A DNA stretch of 64,000 bases. Source: Streptomyces sp. NBC_01689. GTDB lineage: Bacteria; Actinomycetota; Actinomycetes; Streptomycetales; Streptomycetaceae. Of the stretch, positions 53,711 to 60,687 are shown one piece after another. The stretch covers positions 6,014,001-6,078,000 of the forward strand of contig NZ_CP109592.1 in assembly GCF_036250675.1 (NCBI RefSeq). Reading direction: 5' to 3'. The notes beneath the pieces were generated by a model. It was not told the DNA's origin. It was given only the letters and a program-made list of their open reading frames with translations, and ran no database searches. Position 1 is the first letter of the stretch. Each line of letters starts with the position of its first letter. The position numbers and the translations under genes were made by a program.

Positions 53711-55000
53711 CTACGCCTTGGTGAGGTCCTCGACTTCCTCCTCCGGCTCGCGCCCCGGCGTCCTGAGATCGAACCTGGTGATCGCGAACCGGAAGATCAC
53801 GTAGTACAGGACCGCGAAACACAGCCCGATCGGGATGATCGCCCACGGTCTCGTCGCCAGGTTCCAGTTGATGACGTAGTCGATGAGCCCGGCCGAGAAG
53901 CTGAAACCGTCGTGCACGCCCAGACCCCACGTCACCGCCATCGAGACACCCGTCAGCAGCGCGTGCACGGCGTACAGGACCGGCGCGATGAACACGAAGG
54001 AGTACTCGATCGGTTCGGTGATGCCGGTGACGAACGAGGTCAGCGCGAGGGAGAGCATCATGCCCCCGATCTCCTTGCGCCGGTGCGGACGCGCGCAGTG
54101 GGTCATCGCCAGACAGGCGGCCGGCAGCGCGAACATCATGATCGGGAAGAAGCCCGAGGTGAACTGCCCCGCGTCCGGGTCGCCCTGCAGGAACATGTTG
54201 ATGTCACCGTGCACCACCGTCCCGTCCGGCGTGGTGTAGCTGCCGAACTGGAACCAGATGGGCACGTTCAGGAACTGGTGCAGACCGATCACCAGCAACG
54301 CCCGGTTGGCCACGCCGAACAGGCCCGCACCCCAGGCCCCCAGACTGACCAGCCAGTCGCTGAAGGTCTGCAGACCGTCACCGACCGGCGGCCAGATCCA
54401 CAGACACAGCGCGGCGAACGCGATCGCCACGAACGACATGATGATCGGCACCAGCCGGCGCCCGTTGAAGAAACCCAGCCAGTCCACCAGCCTGGTGCGA
54501 TGGAACCGCTGCCAGAACCAGGCGGTCAGCAGCCCCATGACGATGCCCCCGAACACCCCCGGATTCTGGTACGTGAACGCCGTCACGGAGGTGTCGGGCA
54601 ACTGACAGCCGATGTTCTGGATGACCTTCGCCTGCTGCGCGCAGCTCTCCGGGAACTGGTGCAGCACACCGAAGTAGACGAGGAACCCCGCCACCGCGGC
54701 GAGCGCGGTGGAACCGTCCGCCTTCTTCGCCATGCCGATGGACACACCCACGCAGAACAGCAGGGGCAGCCCCAGCGAGCCGTCGAGCAGCGCGCCGCCC
54801 GCGCCCTTCATGACCTTGGAGACGCTGTCCCAGCCGAGGCCGTCCGAACCGAACATGTCCGGCTGGCCGAACCGGTTGAGGATGCCCGCGGCAGGCAGTA
54901 CCGCGATGGGGAGCTGAAGGCTGCGTCCCATCTTCTGCAGACCCTGGAACAGGTTGTTCCAGCGGGCGTGCGCGGGTGCGGCGGCGCTGTCGGCACTCAT
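53711..55000 (-). CDS. nagE1: N-acetylglucosamine PTS permease, EIIC domain (paralog)
   Basis: This 429-residue EIIC paralog of NagE2 shares the core layout (LQKMGRSLQLPIAVLPAAGIL, GITEPIEYSFVF) and the same C-terminal tail. It has an extra loop near residues 120-140 (PESCAQQAKVIQNIGCQLPDTS) with cysteines not present in NagE2. It is divergent from nagF with two dre sites between them, so DasR should control both. ATG 55000 follows AAGGACGCTC. In S. coelicolor NagE2 is the main GlcNAc permease and the role of NagE1 is less clear. Confidence 0.9.
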   Translation of the reverse strand: MSADSAAAPAHARWNNLFQGLQKMGRSLQLPIAVLPAAGILNRFGQPDMFGSDGLGWDSVSKVMKGAGGALLDGSLGLPLLFCVGVSIGMAKKADGSTALAAVAGFLVYFGVLHQFPESCAQQAKVIQNIGCQLPDTSVTAFTYQNPGVFGGIVMGLLTAWFWQRFHRTRLVDWLGFFNGRRLVPIIMSFVAIAFAALCLWIWPPVGDGLQTFSDWLVSLGAWGAGLFGVANRALLVIGLHQFLNVPIWFQFGSYTTPDGTVVHGDINMFLQGDPDAGQFTSGFFPIMMFALPAACLAMTHCARPHRRKEIGGMMLSLALTSFVTGITEPIEYSFVFIAPVLYAVHALLTGVSMAVTWGLGVHDGFSFSAGLIDYVINWNLATRPWAIIPIGLCFAVLYYVIFRFAITRFDLRTPGREPEEEVEDLTKA

Positions 55001-55041
55001 GAGCGTCCTTTGGGCGGAGCCGGTTTGGAGACCGTCCGTCA

Positions 55042-55086
55042 GCTGGTGTAGACCAGTCGGATGTGGGCTGGCCGGTGCAGACCGGT
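55042..55086. promoter_or_regulatory. Two dre (DasR-binding) sites between nagE1 and nagF
   Basis: GCTGGTGTAGACCAGT (55042-55057) and GCCGGTGCAGACCGGT (55071-55086) both match the dre pattern, 29 bp apart centre to centre, in the divergent promoter region. The first is nearer nagE1. Confidence 0.87.
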
Positions 55087-55203
55087 CGGCGAACGGCCGC
55101 ACTGTCGTGAACGCCATCATTCGGTACACACCGCATGAATGCTCGCGAAGATGGGCCAACTGTGGGTTACTGCGACAAAGCGGTTCGGATCAGGGAGTAG
55201 GAC

Positions 55204-55437
55204 ATGGCCACCAAGGCTGAGAAGATCGTCGCCGGACTCGGCGGCATCGAGAACATCGAAGAGGTCGAGGGCTGCATCACCCGCCTGCGCACCGAGGTCA
55301 TCGACCCCAGCAAGGTCGACGAAGCCGCCCTCAAGGCAGCCGGAGCCCACGGCGTCGTCAAGATGGGCACCGCCATCCAGGTCGTCATCGGCACCGACGC
55401 CGACCCGATCGCCGCGGACATCGAAGACATGATGTGA
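55204..55437 (+). CDS. nagF: N-acetylglucosamine PTS EIIB component
   Basis: The 77-residue EIIB protein passes phosphate from EIIA to GlcNAc. The phospho-cysteine is C24 in EVEGCITRLR, followed by VKMGTAIQVVIGTDADPIAADI, the Glc-family EIIB pattern. It is a separate protein, whereas many bacteria fuse EIIB to EIIC. It serves both NagE permeases. Two dre sites lie upstream, and the ATG follows GGGAGTAGGAC. Confidence 0.93.
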   Translation: MATKAEKIVAGLGGIENIEEVEGCITRLRTEVIDPSKVDEAALKAAGAHGVVKMGTAIQVVIGTDADPIAADIEDMM

Positions 55438-55466
55438 GCCACGCTCCCCGGAGCCCGGCTCACCCC

Positions 55467-55502
55467 TGAGGGGCTGCTTCCGCCATCGGCGGCAGCCCCT
55501 CA
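55467..55502. terminator. Terminator between nagF and rph
   Basis: An 11-bp perfect stem (55467-55477 with 55492-55502) lies 30 bp after the nagF stop. The loop is 14 bases. Confidence 0.72.
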
Positions 55503-55527
55503 TCCGCGTACGGCTAGGCTCGACGCC

Positions 55528-56262
55528 ATGTCTCGAATCGACGGCCGCATCCCCGGGCAACTGCGCCCCATCACCATCCAGCGCGGCTGGAGCAAGCACG
55601 CCGAAGGCTCCGTCCTCGTCTCCTTCGGCGACACCAAGGTGTTCTGCACCGCCTCCGTCACCGAAGGCGTCCCACGCTGGCGCAAGGGCAGCGCCGAAGG
55701 CTGGGTCACCGCCGAGTACTCGATGCTCCCGCGCGCCACCAACACCCGCGGCGACCGCGAGTCCGTCCGCGGCAAGATCGGCGGCCGCACCCACGAGATC
55801 AGCCGGCTCATCGGCCGCTCCCTGCGCGCCGTCATCGACTACAAGGCACTCGGCGAGAACACCATCGTCCTGGACTGCGACGTCCTGCAGGCCGACGGCG
55901 GCACCCGCACGGCGGCCATCACCGGCGCCTACGTCGCTCTGGCCGACGCCGTCACCTGGGCGCAGAACAAGAAACTGGTCAAGCCCGGCCGCAAGCCCCT
56001 CACCGGCACCGTCTCCGCCGTCTCCGTCGGCATCGTCGGCGGCGTCCCCCTCCTCGACCTCTGCTACGAGGAGGACGTCAGGGCCGACACCGACATGAAC
56101 GTCGTCTGCACCGGCGACGGCCGCTTCGTCGAGGTCCAGGGCACCGCCGAGGCCGAGCCCTTCGACCGCAAGGAACTGAACGCCCTCCTCGACCTCGCCG
56201 TAGCGGGCTGCGACGAACTCGCCGCGATCCAGCGCGCGGCGCTCGAGGCAACCGTGGCCTAA
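55528..56262 (+). CDS. rph: Ribonuclease PH
   Basis: RNase PH is a phosphorolytic 3'-5' exoribonuclease that trims tRNA 3' ends. The 244-residue protein has the PH fold with [61 protein letters not shown] and the catalytic [25 protein letters not shown]. All expected motifs and the usual length are present. It starts a short run with a lipoprotein gene and rdgB, a common actinobacterial order. The first in-frame ATG at 55528 follows GCTAGGCTCGACGCC, a weak ribosome-binding site. Confidence 0.94.
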   Translation: MSRIDGRIPGQLRPITIQRGWSKHAEGSVLVSFGDTKVFCTASVTEGVPRWRKGSAEGWVTAEYSMLPRATNTRGDRESVRGKIGGRTHEISRLIGRSLRAVIDYKALGENTIVLDCDVLQADGGTRTAAITGAYVALADAVTWAQNKKLVKPGRKPLTGTVSAVSVGIVGGVPLLDLCYEEDVRADTDMNVVCTGDGRFVEVQGTAEAEPFDRKELNALLDLAVAGCDELAAIQRAALEATVA

Positions 56263-56382
56263 CTCTTCGCGTTCTAAGGGGTACGGGCGTACGGTCCAGC
56301 CGTACGCCCGGCCGGCCCCGCACGGGGCAGGCCGACCGCACCGCCGGTCGACCACATCCTGTCCACGGGGAGGGACCGTTCC

Positions 56383-56775
56383 ATGGCCGCGCGCCACCGT
56401 CGCCGCACCGCCGCACTCGCCGTCGCCGCCGCACTCGCCGCCCTCCCGGCCGCAGTGGGCTGCGACGCCGTCGACAAGGCCCTGGACTGCGTCCAGACCG
56501 CCGACGCCATCGCCGACAGCGTCACCGACCTCCAGCAGGCCGTGGAGAACGCGGCGAACGACCCGACGCAGACCGGCGAGTCCCTCGACGCGATAGAGCA
56601 GAACCTCGGCAAGATCGGCGACAAGACCGACAACACCGATGTCAACAAGGCCGTCGACGATCTGCGCAAGGCCGTCGGCAACGTGCGCACGGCGGTCAGG
56701 AACGGCGACGACACCCCCGACATCAGCCCCGTCACCGACGCCGCGGGCGAACTGACCAAGGTGTGCACCCCGTAG
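56383..56775 (+). CDS. Secreted helical lipoprotein of unknown function
   Basis: This 130-residue protein has a signal peptide (LAVAAALAALPAAVGC) whose final cysteine at about residue 27 is a probable lipidation site. The remainder is mostly helical with Asp/Asn/Thr (DSVTDLQQAVENAANDP, AVDDLRKAVGNVRTAVRNGDD) and has a second and third cysteine that could bridge. It is conserved between rph and rdgB in Streptomyces as I recall. No function is known. GGGGAGGGACCGTTCC precedes the ATG. Confidence 0.72.
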   Translation: MAARHRRRTAALAVAAALAALPAAVGCDAVDKALDCVQTADAIADSVTDLQQAVENAANDPTQTGESLDAIEQNLGKIGDKTDNTDVNKAVDDLRKAVGNVRTAVRNGDDTPDISPVTDAAGELTKVCTP

Positions 56776-56809
56776 GACCCGCCCCCGGCGGTTCGGGATA
56801 CTGAGGGAC

Positions 56810-57412
56810 ATGACCCGCCTGATCCTCGCCACCCGCAACGCCGGAAAAGTCACCGAGCTCAAGGCGATCCTCGCCGACGCCGGTCTCCCCCACGACCTCG
56901 TCGGCGCGGACGCCTACCCGGAGATCCCCGACGTCCGGGAGACCGGCGTCACCTTCGCCGAGAACGCCCTCCTCAAGGCCCACGCCCTGGCCCGGGCCAC
57001 CGGCCTGCCCGCCGTCGCCGACGACTCCGGCCTCTGCGTCGACGTCCTGAACGGCGCGCCCGGCATCTTCTCAGCCCGCTGGGCCGGCCGGCACGGCGAC
57101 GACCAGGCCAACCTCGATCTCCTCCTCGCCCAGCTCTCCGACATCGACGCCCCGCACCGCGGCGCCCACTTCGCCTGCGCGGCGGCCCTCGCCCTGCCCG
57201 ACGGCACGGAGCGGGTGGTGGAGGGCCAGCTGAGGGGCACCCTCCGGTACACCCCGGCGGGCACGAACGGCTTCGGCTACGATCCGGTCCTCCAGCCGGA
57301 CGGCGAGACCCGCACCTGCGCGGAACTCTCCCCCGCCGAGAAGAACGCGATCAGCCACCGGGGGAAGGCGTTCCGGGGGCTGGTGGGGGTGTTGCGGGAG
57401 CTGGCGGTCTGA
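56810..57412 (+). CDS. rdgB: XTP/dITP pyrophosphatase (RdgB/HAM1)
   Basis: RdgB removes non-canonical purine triphosphates (ITP, XTP, dITP). The 200-residue protein shows the family start LILATRNAGKVTELKAIL, then VTFAENALLKAHALARATGLPAVADDSGLCVDVLNGAPG, and GYDPVLQPDGETRTCAELSPAEKNAISHRGKAF, with the catalytic aspartates in VADDSG. The length is normal. The gene follows the lipoprotein by 34 bp and is probably in the same transcript as rph. A hairpin follows its stop. Confidence 0.93.
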   Translation: MTRLILATRNAGKVTELKAILADAGLPHDLVGADAYPEIPDVRETGVTFAENALLKAHALARATGLPAVADDSGLCVDVLNGAPGIFSARWAGRHGDDQANLDLLLAQLSDIDAPHRGAHFACAAALALPDGTERVVEGQLRGTLRYTPAGTNGFGYDPVLQPDGETRTCAELSPAEKNAISHRGKAFRGLVGVLRELAV

Positions 57413-57420
57413 GACACGGG

Positions 57421-57448
57421 GAGGGGCCGTCCGTCCGGACGGCCCCTC
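57421..57448. terminator. Terminator between rdgB and tRNA-Leu
   Basis: A perfect 12-bp stem (57421-57432 with 57437-57448, loop GTCC) lies between convergent transcripts and can serve both. Confidence 0.83.
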
Positions 57449-57457
57449 CATGCCCTG

Positions 57458-57541
57458 TGCGGCCGGTGGGACTCGAACCCACACGGGTGTTAACCCACTG
57501 GCACCTAAAGCCAGAATGTCTGCCAATTCCATCACGGCCGC
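57458..57541 (-). tRNA. tRNA-Leu (UAG)
   Basis: On the minus strand the acceptor arms GCGGCCG and CGGCCGC pair, the anticodon loop TTTAGGT gives UAG, and a class II long variable arm is present. Discriminator A and the T-loop GGTTCGAGTCC are as expected. No CCA is encoded. Its 5' end abuts the stop codon of the HNH gene with no base between. Confidence 0.95.
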
Positions 57542-58642
57542 TCATGAACGGTCGTTGTGCTCGACCGGCGGCGCCCAGTCTACGGGTAGGTCCAACGGGC
57601 CAGCGAGAGGAATTGCCCTCTTCCGGCGACACCACGTCCCCGTCAGGGCGTGGCAGTTCGGGCACAAGTAGCGGAGGTTCTCCCTGCGGTTGTCCCGCCA
57701 GTTCCCGTCGACGTGGTCGATCTGCAGGGTGATGGGCCGTCCCAGCCACTCCCCGGTGTTGCCGCAGCCGACGCATCTGTACGGCGTCCCGATCTCGGCC
57801 AGCGCCCGATGGAGCTGGGTTCTGCTGGTCCGGCCCGCGTGCTCGGGCAGGACGGTCAGCGTCCTGCCCGCCCTCTGCGCGGGTGCGGGGGCATCGGCCC
57901 GGCTCCGGCGTCTGAAGTGACCGGTCTCGAGACCGACGCGCGTCACCGCGCGCCGGACCCGCCTGTGGTTGGTGTCGTTGACCTCCAGTCCGAGGCCGCG
58001 CATGACGTCGGCGTAGCTCGTGCAGTGCTCCACGAGGGTGCGCAGCCGGTCCTCGGGGATCGCGAGGCGCCGGTGGGAGAAGTGCGCGATGTCGACGCCC
58101 TTGGTGCGGAGCAGGTGGGCCAGCGCGGCGCGTGAGCGGCTGTCCTCGGGCACGCCCAGTGCGCGGGCCACGCCGCGGACACTGGTCGCCCCGGCCGCTG
58201 CTTCGTTCAACTCCTGGGTGGTGAAGGAGAGTTCGGGCACGGAGCGCGCGATGCCGGGAAAGTGGGCGATGTCGATGCCCGCCGCCGCGATACGGCGCCG
58301 GATGTGGGACAGGCTCCCGGTGGCCGGGACGGCACCCAGCTTCAGTGCGACTTCGCGCAGCGACGACGAGGAGGCGACGGCCTCGGCGATGGCGTCGTCG
58401 GGATACTTCCGCCACGGGGTGTGCCTGACGAAGTGGCCGGTGTCCAGTCCGTACGCGGTGACCTTCTCCCGGAGCACACGCCGGCGGCCGCCACTGGGCT
58501 CGAAACCGAGACGTCTCATCAGGTCCGTCCAGTCGCGGGCCCCGGCGACCGCCCGTGCGAGCCGCTCCCGTGCGTAGGGATCGGGTCCCGGGGCACGGCC
58601 TCCGGGTGCCGCCCCGCCCTCGGACGCCGGTGCGTCGCGCAT
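57542..58642 (-). CDS. HNH endonuclease with four N-terminal helical repeats
   Basis: The 366-residue product carries a zinc HNH nuclease at the C-terminus: CVGCG (C290/C293), LQIDHVDGNWRDNRRENLRYLCPNC (D309/H310, C327/C330). The N-terminal half has four tandem repeats of about 56-59 residues (near 28-71, 84-128, 143-188 and 199-243), each a helix-turn-helix-like unit ending in G(L/I/V)(D/E)(T/I)(G/A)HF. Such repeats suggest DNA reading by a phage or homing-type nuclease. ATG 58642 is chosen because GGAGGGGACGG stands directly upstream. It abuts tRNA-Leu and may be an insertion between bcp and that tRNA. The target is unknown. Confidence 0.8.
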   Translation of the reverse strand: MRDAPASEGGAAPGGRAPGPDPYARERLARAVAGARDWTDLMRRLGFEPSGGRRRVLREKVTAYGLDTGHFVRHTPWRKYPDDAIAEAVASSSSLREVALKLGAVPATGSLSHIRRRIAAAGIDIAHFPGIARSVPELSFTTQELNEAAAGATSVRGVARALGVPEDSRSRAALAHLLRTKGVDIAHFSHRRLAIPEDRLRTLVEHCTSYADVMRGLGLEVNDTNHRRVRRAVTRVGLETGHFRRRSRADAPAPAQRAGRTLTVLPEHAGRTSRTQLHRALAEIGTPYRCVGCGNTGEWLGRPITLQIDHVDGNWRDNRRENLRYLCPNCHALTGTWCRRKRAIPLAGPLDLPVDWAPPVEHNDRS

Positions 58643-58722
58643 GTCCGTCCCCTCCGTCCCGGCCACACGTTCGCGGCCTCGCACGGAGTAACGAACCGTT
58701 TATCGGACAGTCACGCCCGTCT

Positions 58723-58775
58723 TCTCGGTTGCCGTGGAGTCGCGTCGGACCGGCACGGCTCCACGACAACCGAGA
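58723..58775. terminator. Inverted repeat ending the bcp transcript
   Basis: A 17-bp arm (58723-58739) pairs with 58759-58775 with one mismatch and a 19-base spacer. It lies 28 bp after the bcp stop on the minus strand and directly upstream of the HNH gene. Confidence 0.68.
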
Positions 58776-58802
58776 GTCGGATGAGCCCGGGGACGCGAAC
58801 CG

Positions 58803-59270
58803 TCAGATCCCCAGATCCTTGATGATCTTGGCTACGTGGCCCGTCGCCTTCACGTTGTACAGGGCCCGCTCGACCTTGCCCTCCTCGTCCACGACCACCG
58901 TGGAGCGGATGACGCCGACGACCGTCTTGCCGTAGAGCTTCTTCTCGCCGAAGGCGCCGTACGCCTCCAGGACGGACTTGTCGGGGTCGCCGACCAGGGT
59001 GACCTTCAGGGACTCCTTCTCGCGGAACTTGGCGAGCTTCTCGGGCTTGTCGGGGGAGACGCCGATGACGTCGTAGCCCGCGCCCGCGAGGAGGTCGAGG
59101 TTGTCCGTGAAGTCGCAGGCCTGCTTCGTGCAGCCGGGGGTCAGGGCGGCCGGGTAGAAGTAGACGATGACCTTGCGGCCCTTGTGGTCGGCGAGGGAGA
59201 CCTCGTTGCCGTCGGCGTCGGGCAGGGTGAAGGCGGGGGCGGTGTCGCCGGGCTGGAGTCGCTCGCTCAT
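58803..59270 (-). CDS. bcp: Thiol peroxidase (bacterioferritin comigratory protein, PrxQ type)
   Basis: Bcp reduces hydroperoxides with thioredoxin-type donors. The 155-residue protein has the PxxxTxxC motif with peroxidatic cysteine 47 and resolving cysteine 52 (PAALTPGCTKQACDF), and GVSPDKPEKLAKFREK and YGKTVVGVIRSTVVVDEEG further on. The start ATG 59270 follows GTGAGGTACCG. It is divergent from the DUF3618 gene. It ends in an inverted-repeat terminator. Confidence 0.93.
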   Translation of the reverse strand: MSERLQPGDTAPAFTLPDADGNEVSLADHKGRKVIVYFYPAALTPGCTKQACDFTDNLDLLAGAGYDVIGVSPDKPEKLAKFREKESLKVTLVGDPDKSVLEAYGAFGEKKLYGKTVVGVIRSTVVVDEEGKVERALYNVKATGHVAKIIKDLGI

Positions 59271-59406
59271 CGGTACCTCACGTGGCCGGGGGATGGTTAC
59301 GGAACTACGGAGTGAGCGTAATGGGGGTGCCGAGGGGTGAGCCGCAGCGTGAGCTGACAGACTGTCGACGGTACAGAGTTCGGAAATCGACCACGGAGGC
59401 AGCGCG

Positions 59407-59745
59407 GTGTCGGATACGTCGAGAACGTCGGATACCAGGACTCCGGCGCAGATCGAGGCGGACATCAAGCGCCGCCGCGAAACCCTGGCGGAGACGCTCG
59501 ACGAGATCGGTGTGCGGGTGCACCCGAAGACGATCGTCGGGGACGCGAAGGCCAAGGTCGCCGCGAACATCGATCACACCCTGGGACGGGCGTACATGGG
59601 TGTCCACCGCGTCGTCGGCGACGTGAAGGGCCGGCTGGTCACCGAGGAGGGCGCGCCGAGACTGGAACGGATCGTGCCCGTCGCGCTCGTGGTGGTCGGC
59701 GTGGTGGGGCTGCTCGCCGTCGGCTCACGGCGCCGCAAGCGGTGA
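59407..59745 (+). CDS. DUF3618 membrane protein
   Basis: This 112-residue protein starts at GTG 59407 (CGGAGGCAGCGCG upstream). It has the DUF3618 signature PAQIEADIKRRRETLAETLDEIGVRV, followed by an amphipathic segment and a C-terminal membrane helix (IVPVALVVVGVVGLLAVG) with a basic tail (SRRRKR). Members are common in actinobacteria and uncharacterised. It lies between bcp and a Cpn10 gene, with about 44 bp to the latter, and may share its transcript. Confidence 0.83.
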   Translation: MSDTSRTSDTRTPAQIEADIKRRRETLAETLDEIGVRVHPKTIVGDAKAKVAANIDHTLGRAYMGVHRVVGDVKGRLVTEEGAPRLERIVPVALVVVGVVGLLAVGSRRRKR

Positions 59746-59788
59746 CCCGGCTGCGGGACGACGGCTCAGAGGCAGGTAGGTTCGGGGC

Positions 59789-60145
59789 GTGAGCGCCAAT
59801 CAGGACAAGCAGAACACCCACCAGGACAAGTTGCCCATCCGCATGCTGCACGACCGCGTGCTGGTGCGGCAGGACGCCGCCGAGGGCGAGCGGCGTTCCG
59901 GCGGCGGCATCCTGATCCCCGCGACGGCGGCGGTCGGCCGGCGGCTCGCCTGGGCCGAGGTCGTCGCGGTCGGGCAGAACGTGCGGACGGTGGAGCCGGG
60001 CGACCGTGTGCTCTACGACCCGGAGGACCGGGCCGAGGTGGAGGTCCGCGGGATCGCGTACGTGCTGATGCGCGAGCGGGACCTGCACGCCGTGGCCGCC
60101 GACCGGTTCGAGGGCTCCGAGGACTCGACCGGCCTCTACCTGTAG
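59789..60145 (+). CDS. Cpn10/GroES-like protein without a neighbouring GroEL
   Basis: The 118-residue product has the GroES fold: PIRMLHDRVLVRQDAAEGERRSGGGILIPATAA, a mobile loop, and VAVGQNVRTVEPGDRVLYDPEDRAEVEV, ending in EDSTGLYL. Its length exceeds the usual 95-100 residues because of an N-terminal Asn/Gln/Lys extension and an acidic C-terminal tail. No groEL is in the window, so it may work with a distant GroEL paralog or be a specialised co-chaperone. A strong terminator follows. The GTG at 59789 follows GGTAGGTTCGGG. Confidence 0.82.
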   Translation: MSANQDKQNTHQDKLPIRMLHDRVLVRQDAAEGERRSGGGILIPATAAVGRRLAWAEVVAVGQNVRTVEPGDRVLYDPEDRAEVEVRGIAYVLMRERDLHAVAADRFEGSEDSTGLYL

Positions 60146-60181
60146 CCGACGGGCCGGCCGTTCCCCGCGGCGACGGTCCCC

Positions 60182-60215
60182 AAGGGGCTGGTGACCATGG
60201 TCACCAGCCCCTTTT
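60182..60215. terminator. Strong intrinsic terminator after the Cpn10 gene
   Basis: The sequence from 60182 to 60213 is a perfect 32-base palindrome (centre GACCATGGTC) ending in CCCCTTTT, 37 bp after the stop. It includes the rare T-run at 60212-60215. Confidence 0.88.
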
Positions 60216-60240
60216 GCCTGCCCTTTGCTACCGTGGAGGC

Positions 60241-60285
60241 GCCCGACGAGACGCGCCGTACCGGGACCACGCAAAGACGACGCAC
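60241..60285 (+). ncRNA. Guanidine-III (ykkC-III) riboswitch candidate upstream of sugE
   Basis: The element starts GCCCGACGAG, continues with GCGCCGTACC, and ends AAAGACGACGCACC. This order and spacing follow the guanidine-III class as I recall it from Thermobifida. P1 is CCCG (60242-60245) with CGGG (60262-60265). The pseudoknot is GCGCCGT (60253-60259) with ACGACGC (60277-60283), six of seven pairs. It lies 32 bp upstream of the sugE ATG, overlapping or just ahead of the GGAGG ribosome-binding site at 60304-60308. Confidence 0.72.
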
Positions 60286-60316
60286 CCCTGTTGCCCCATG
60301 GACGGAGGTGCCTGTC

Positions 60317-60637
60317 ATGGCCTGGATCCTGCTGCTCGTCGCCGGCCTGCTGGAGGTCGGCTGGTCGATCGGGATGAAGTACACGGACGGTTTCACGCGG
60401 CTCGTGCCGAGCGTGCTCACGGGCGCGGGAGTCGTCGCGAGCATGGTGCTGCTGTCGTACGCCGCGAAGTCACTGCCCATCGGCACTGCCTACGGCGTGT
60501 GGGTGGGGATCGGCGCGGCCGGTGCGGCGGTGCTCGGCATGGTCGTGCTCGGTGAGCCGGCGACCGCCGCCCGGATCTTCTTCGTCTGTCTGCTGCTGGT
60601 GGCCGTGGTGGGCCTGAAGGTCACCTCGGGCCACTGA
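60317..60637 (+). CDS. sugE: SMR-family guanidinium exporter SugE/Gdx
   Basis: This 106-residue small multidrug-resistance protein has four membrane helices and works as a dual-topology dimer. The essential glutamate is E13 (LLLVAGLLEVGWSIGMKY), and GTAYGVWVGIGAAGAAVLGMVVLGEP is the second signature. Gdx-type members export guanidinium rather than drugs, and the guanidine-III-like leader upstream supports that. ATG 60317 follows GGAGG; the longer upstream frame would begin in the previous terminator. It is convergent with the penicillin-binding protein gene. Confidence 0.9.
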   Translation: MAWILLLVAGLLEVGWSIGMKYTDGFTRLVPSVLTGAGVVASMVLLSYAAKSLPIGTAYGVWVGIGAAGAAVLGMVVLGEPATAARIFFVCLLLVAVVGLKVTSGH

Positions 60638-60687
60638 CCCCGTCACGGTCCCCGCTCGGGGTCAGTGCCCGTGGCCCCTGCCCGTGG

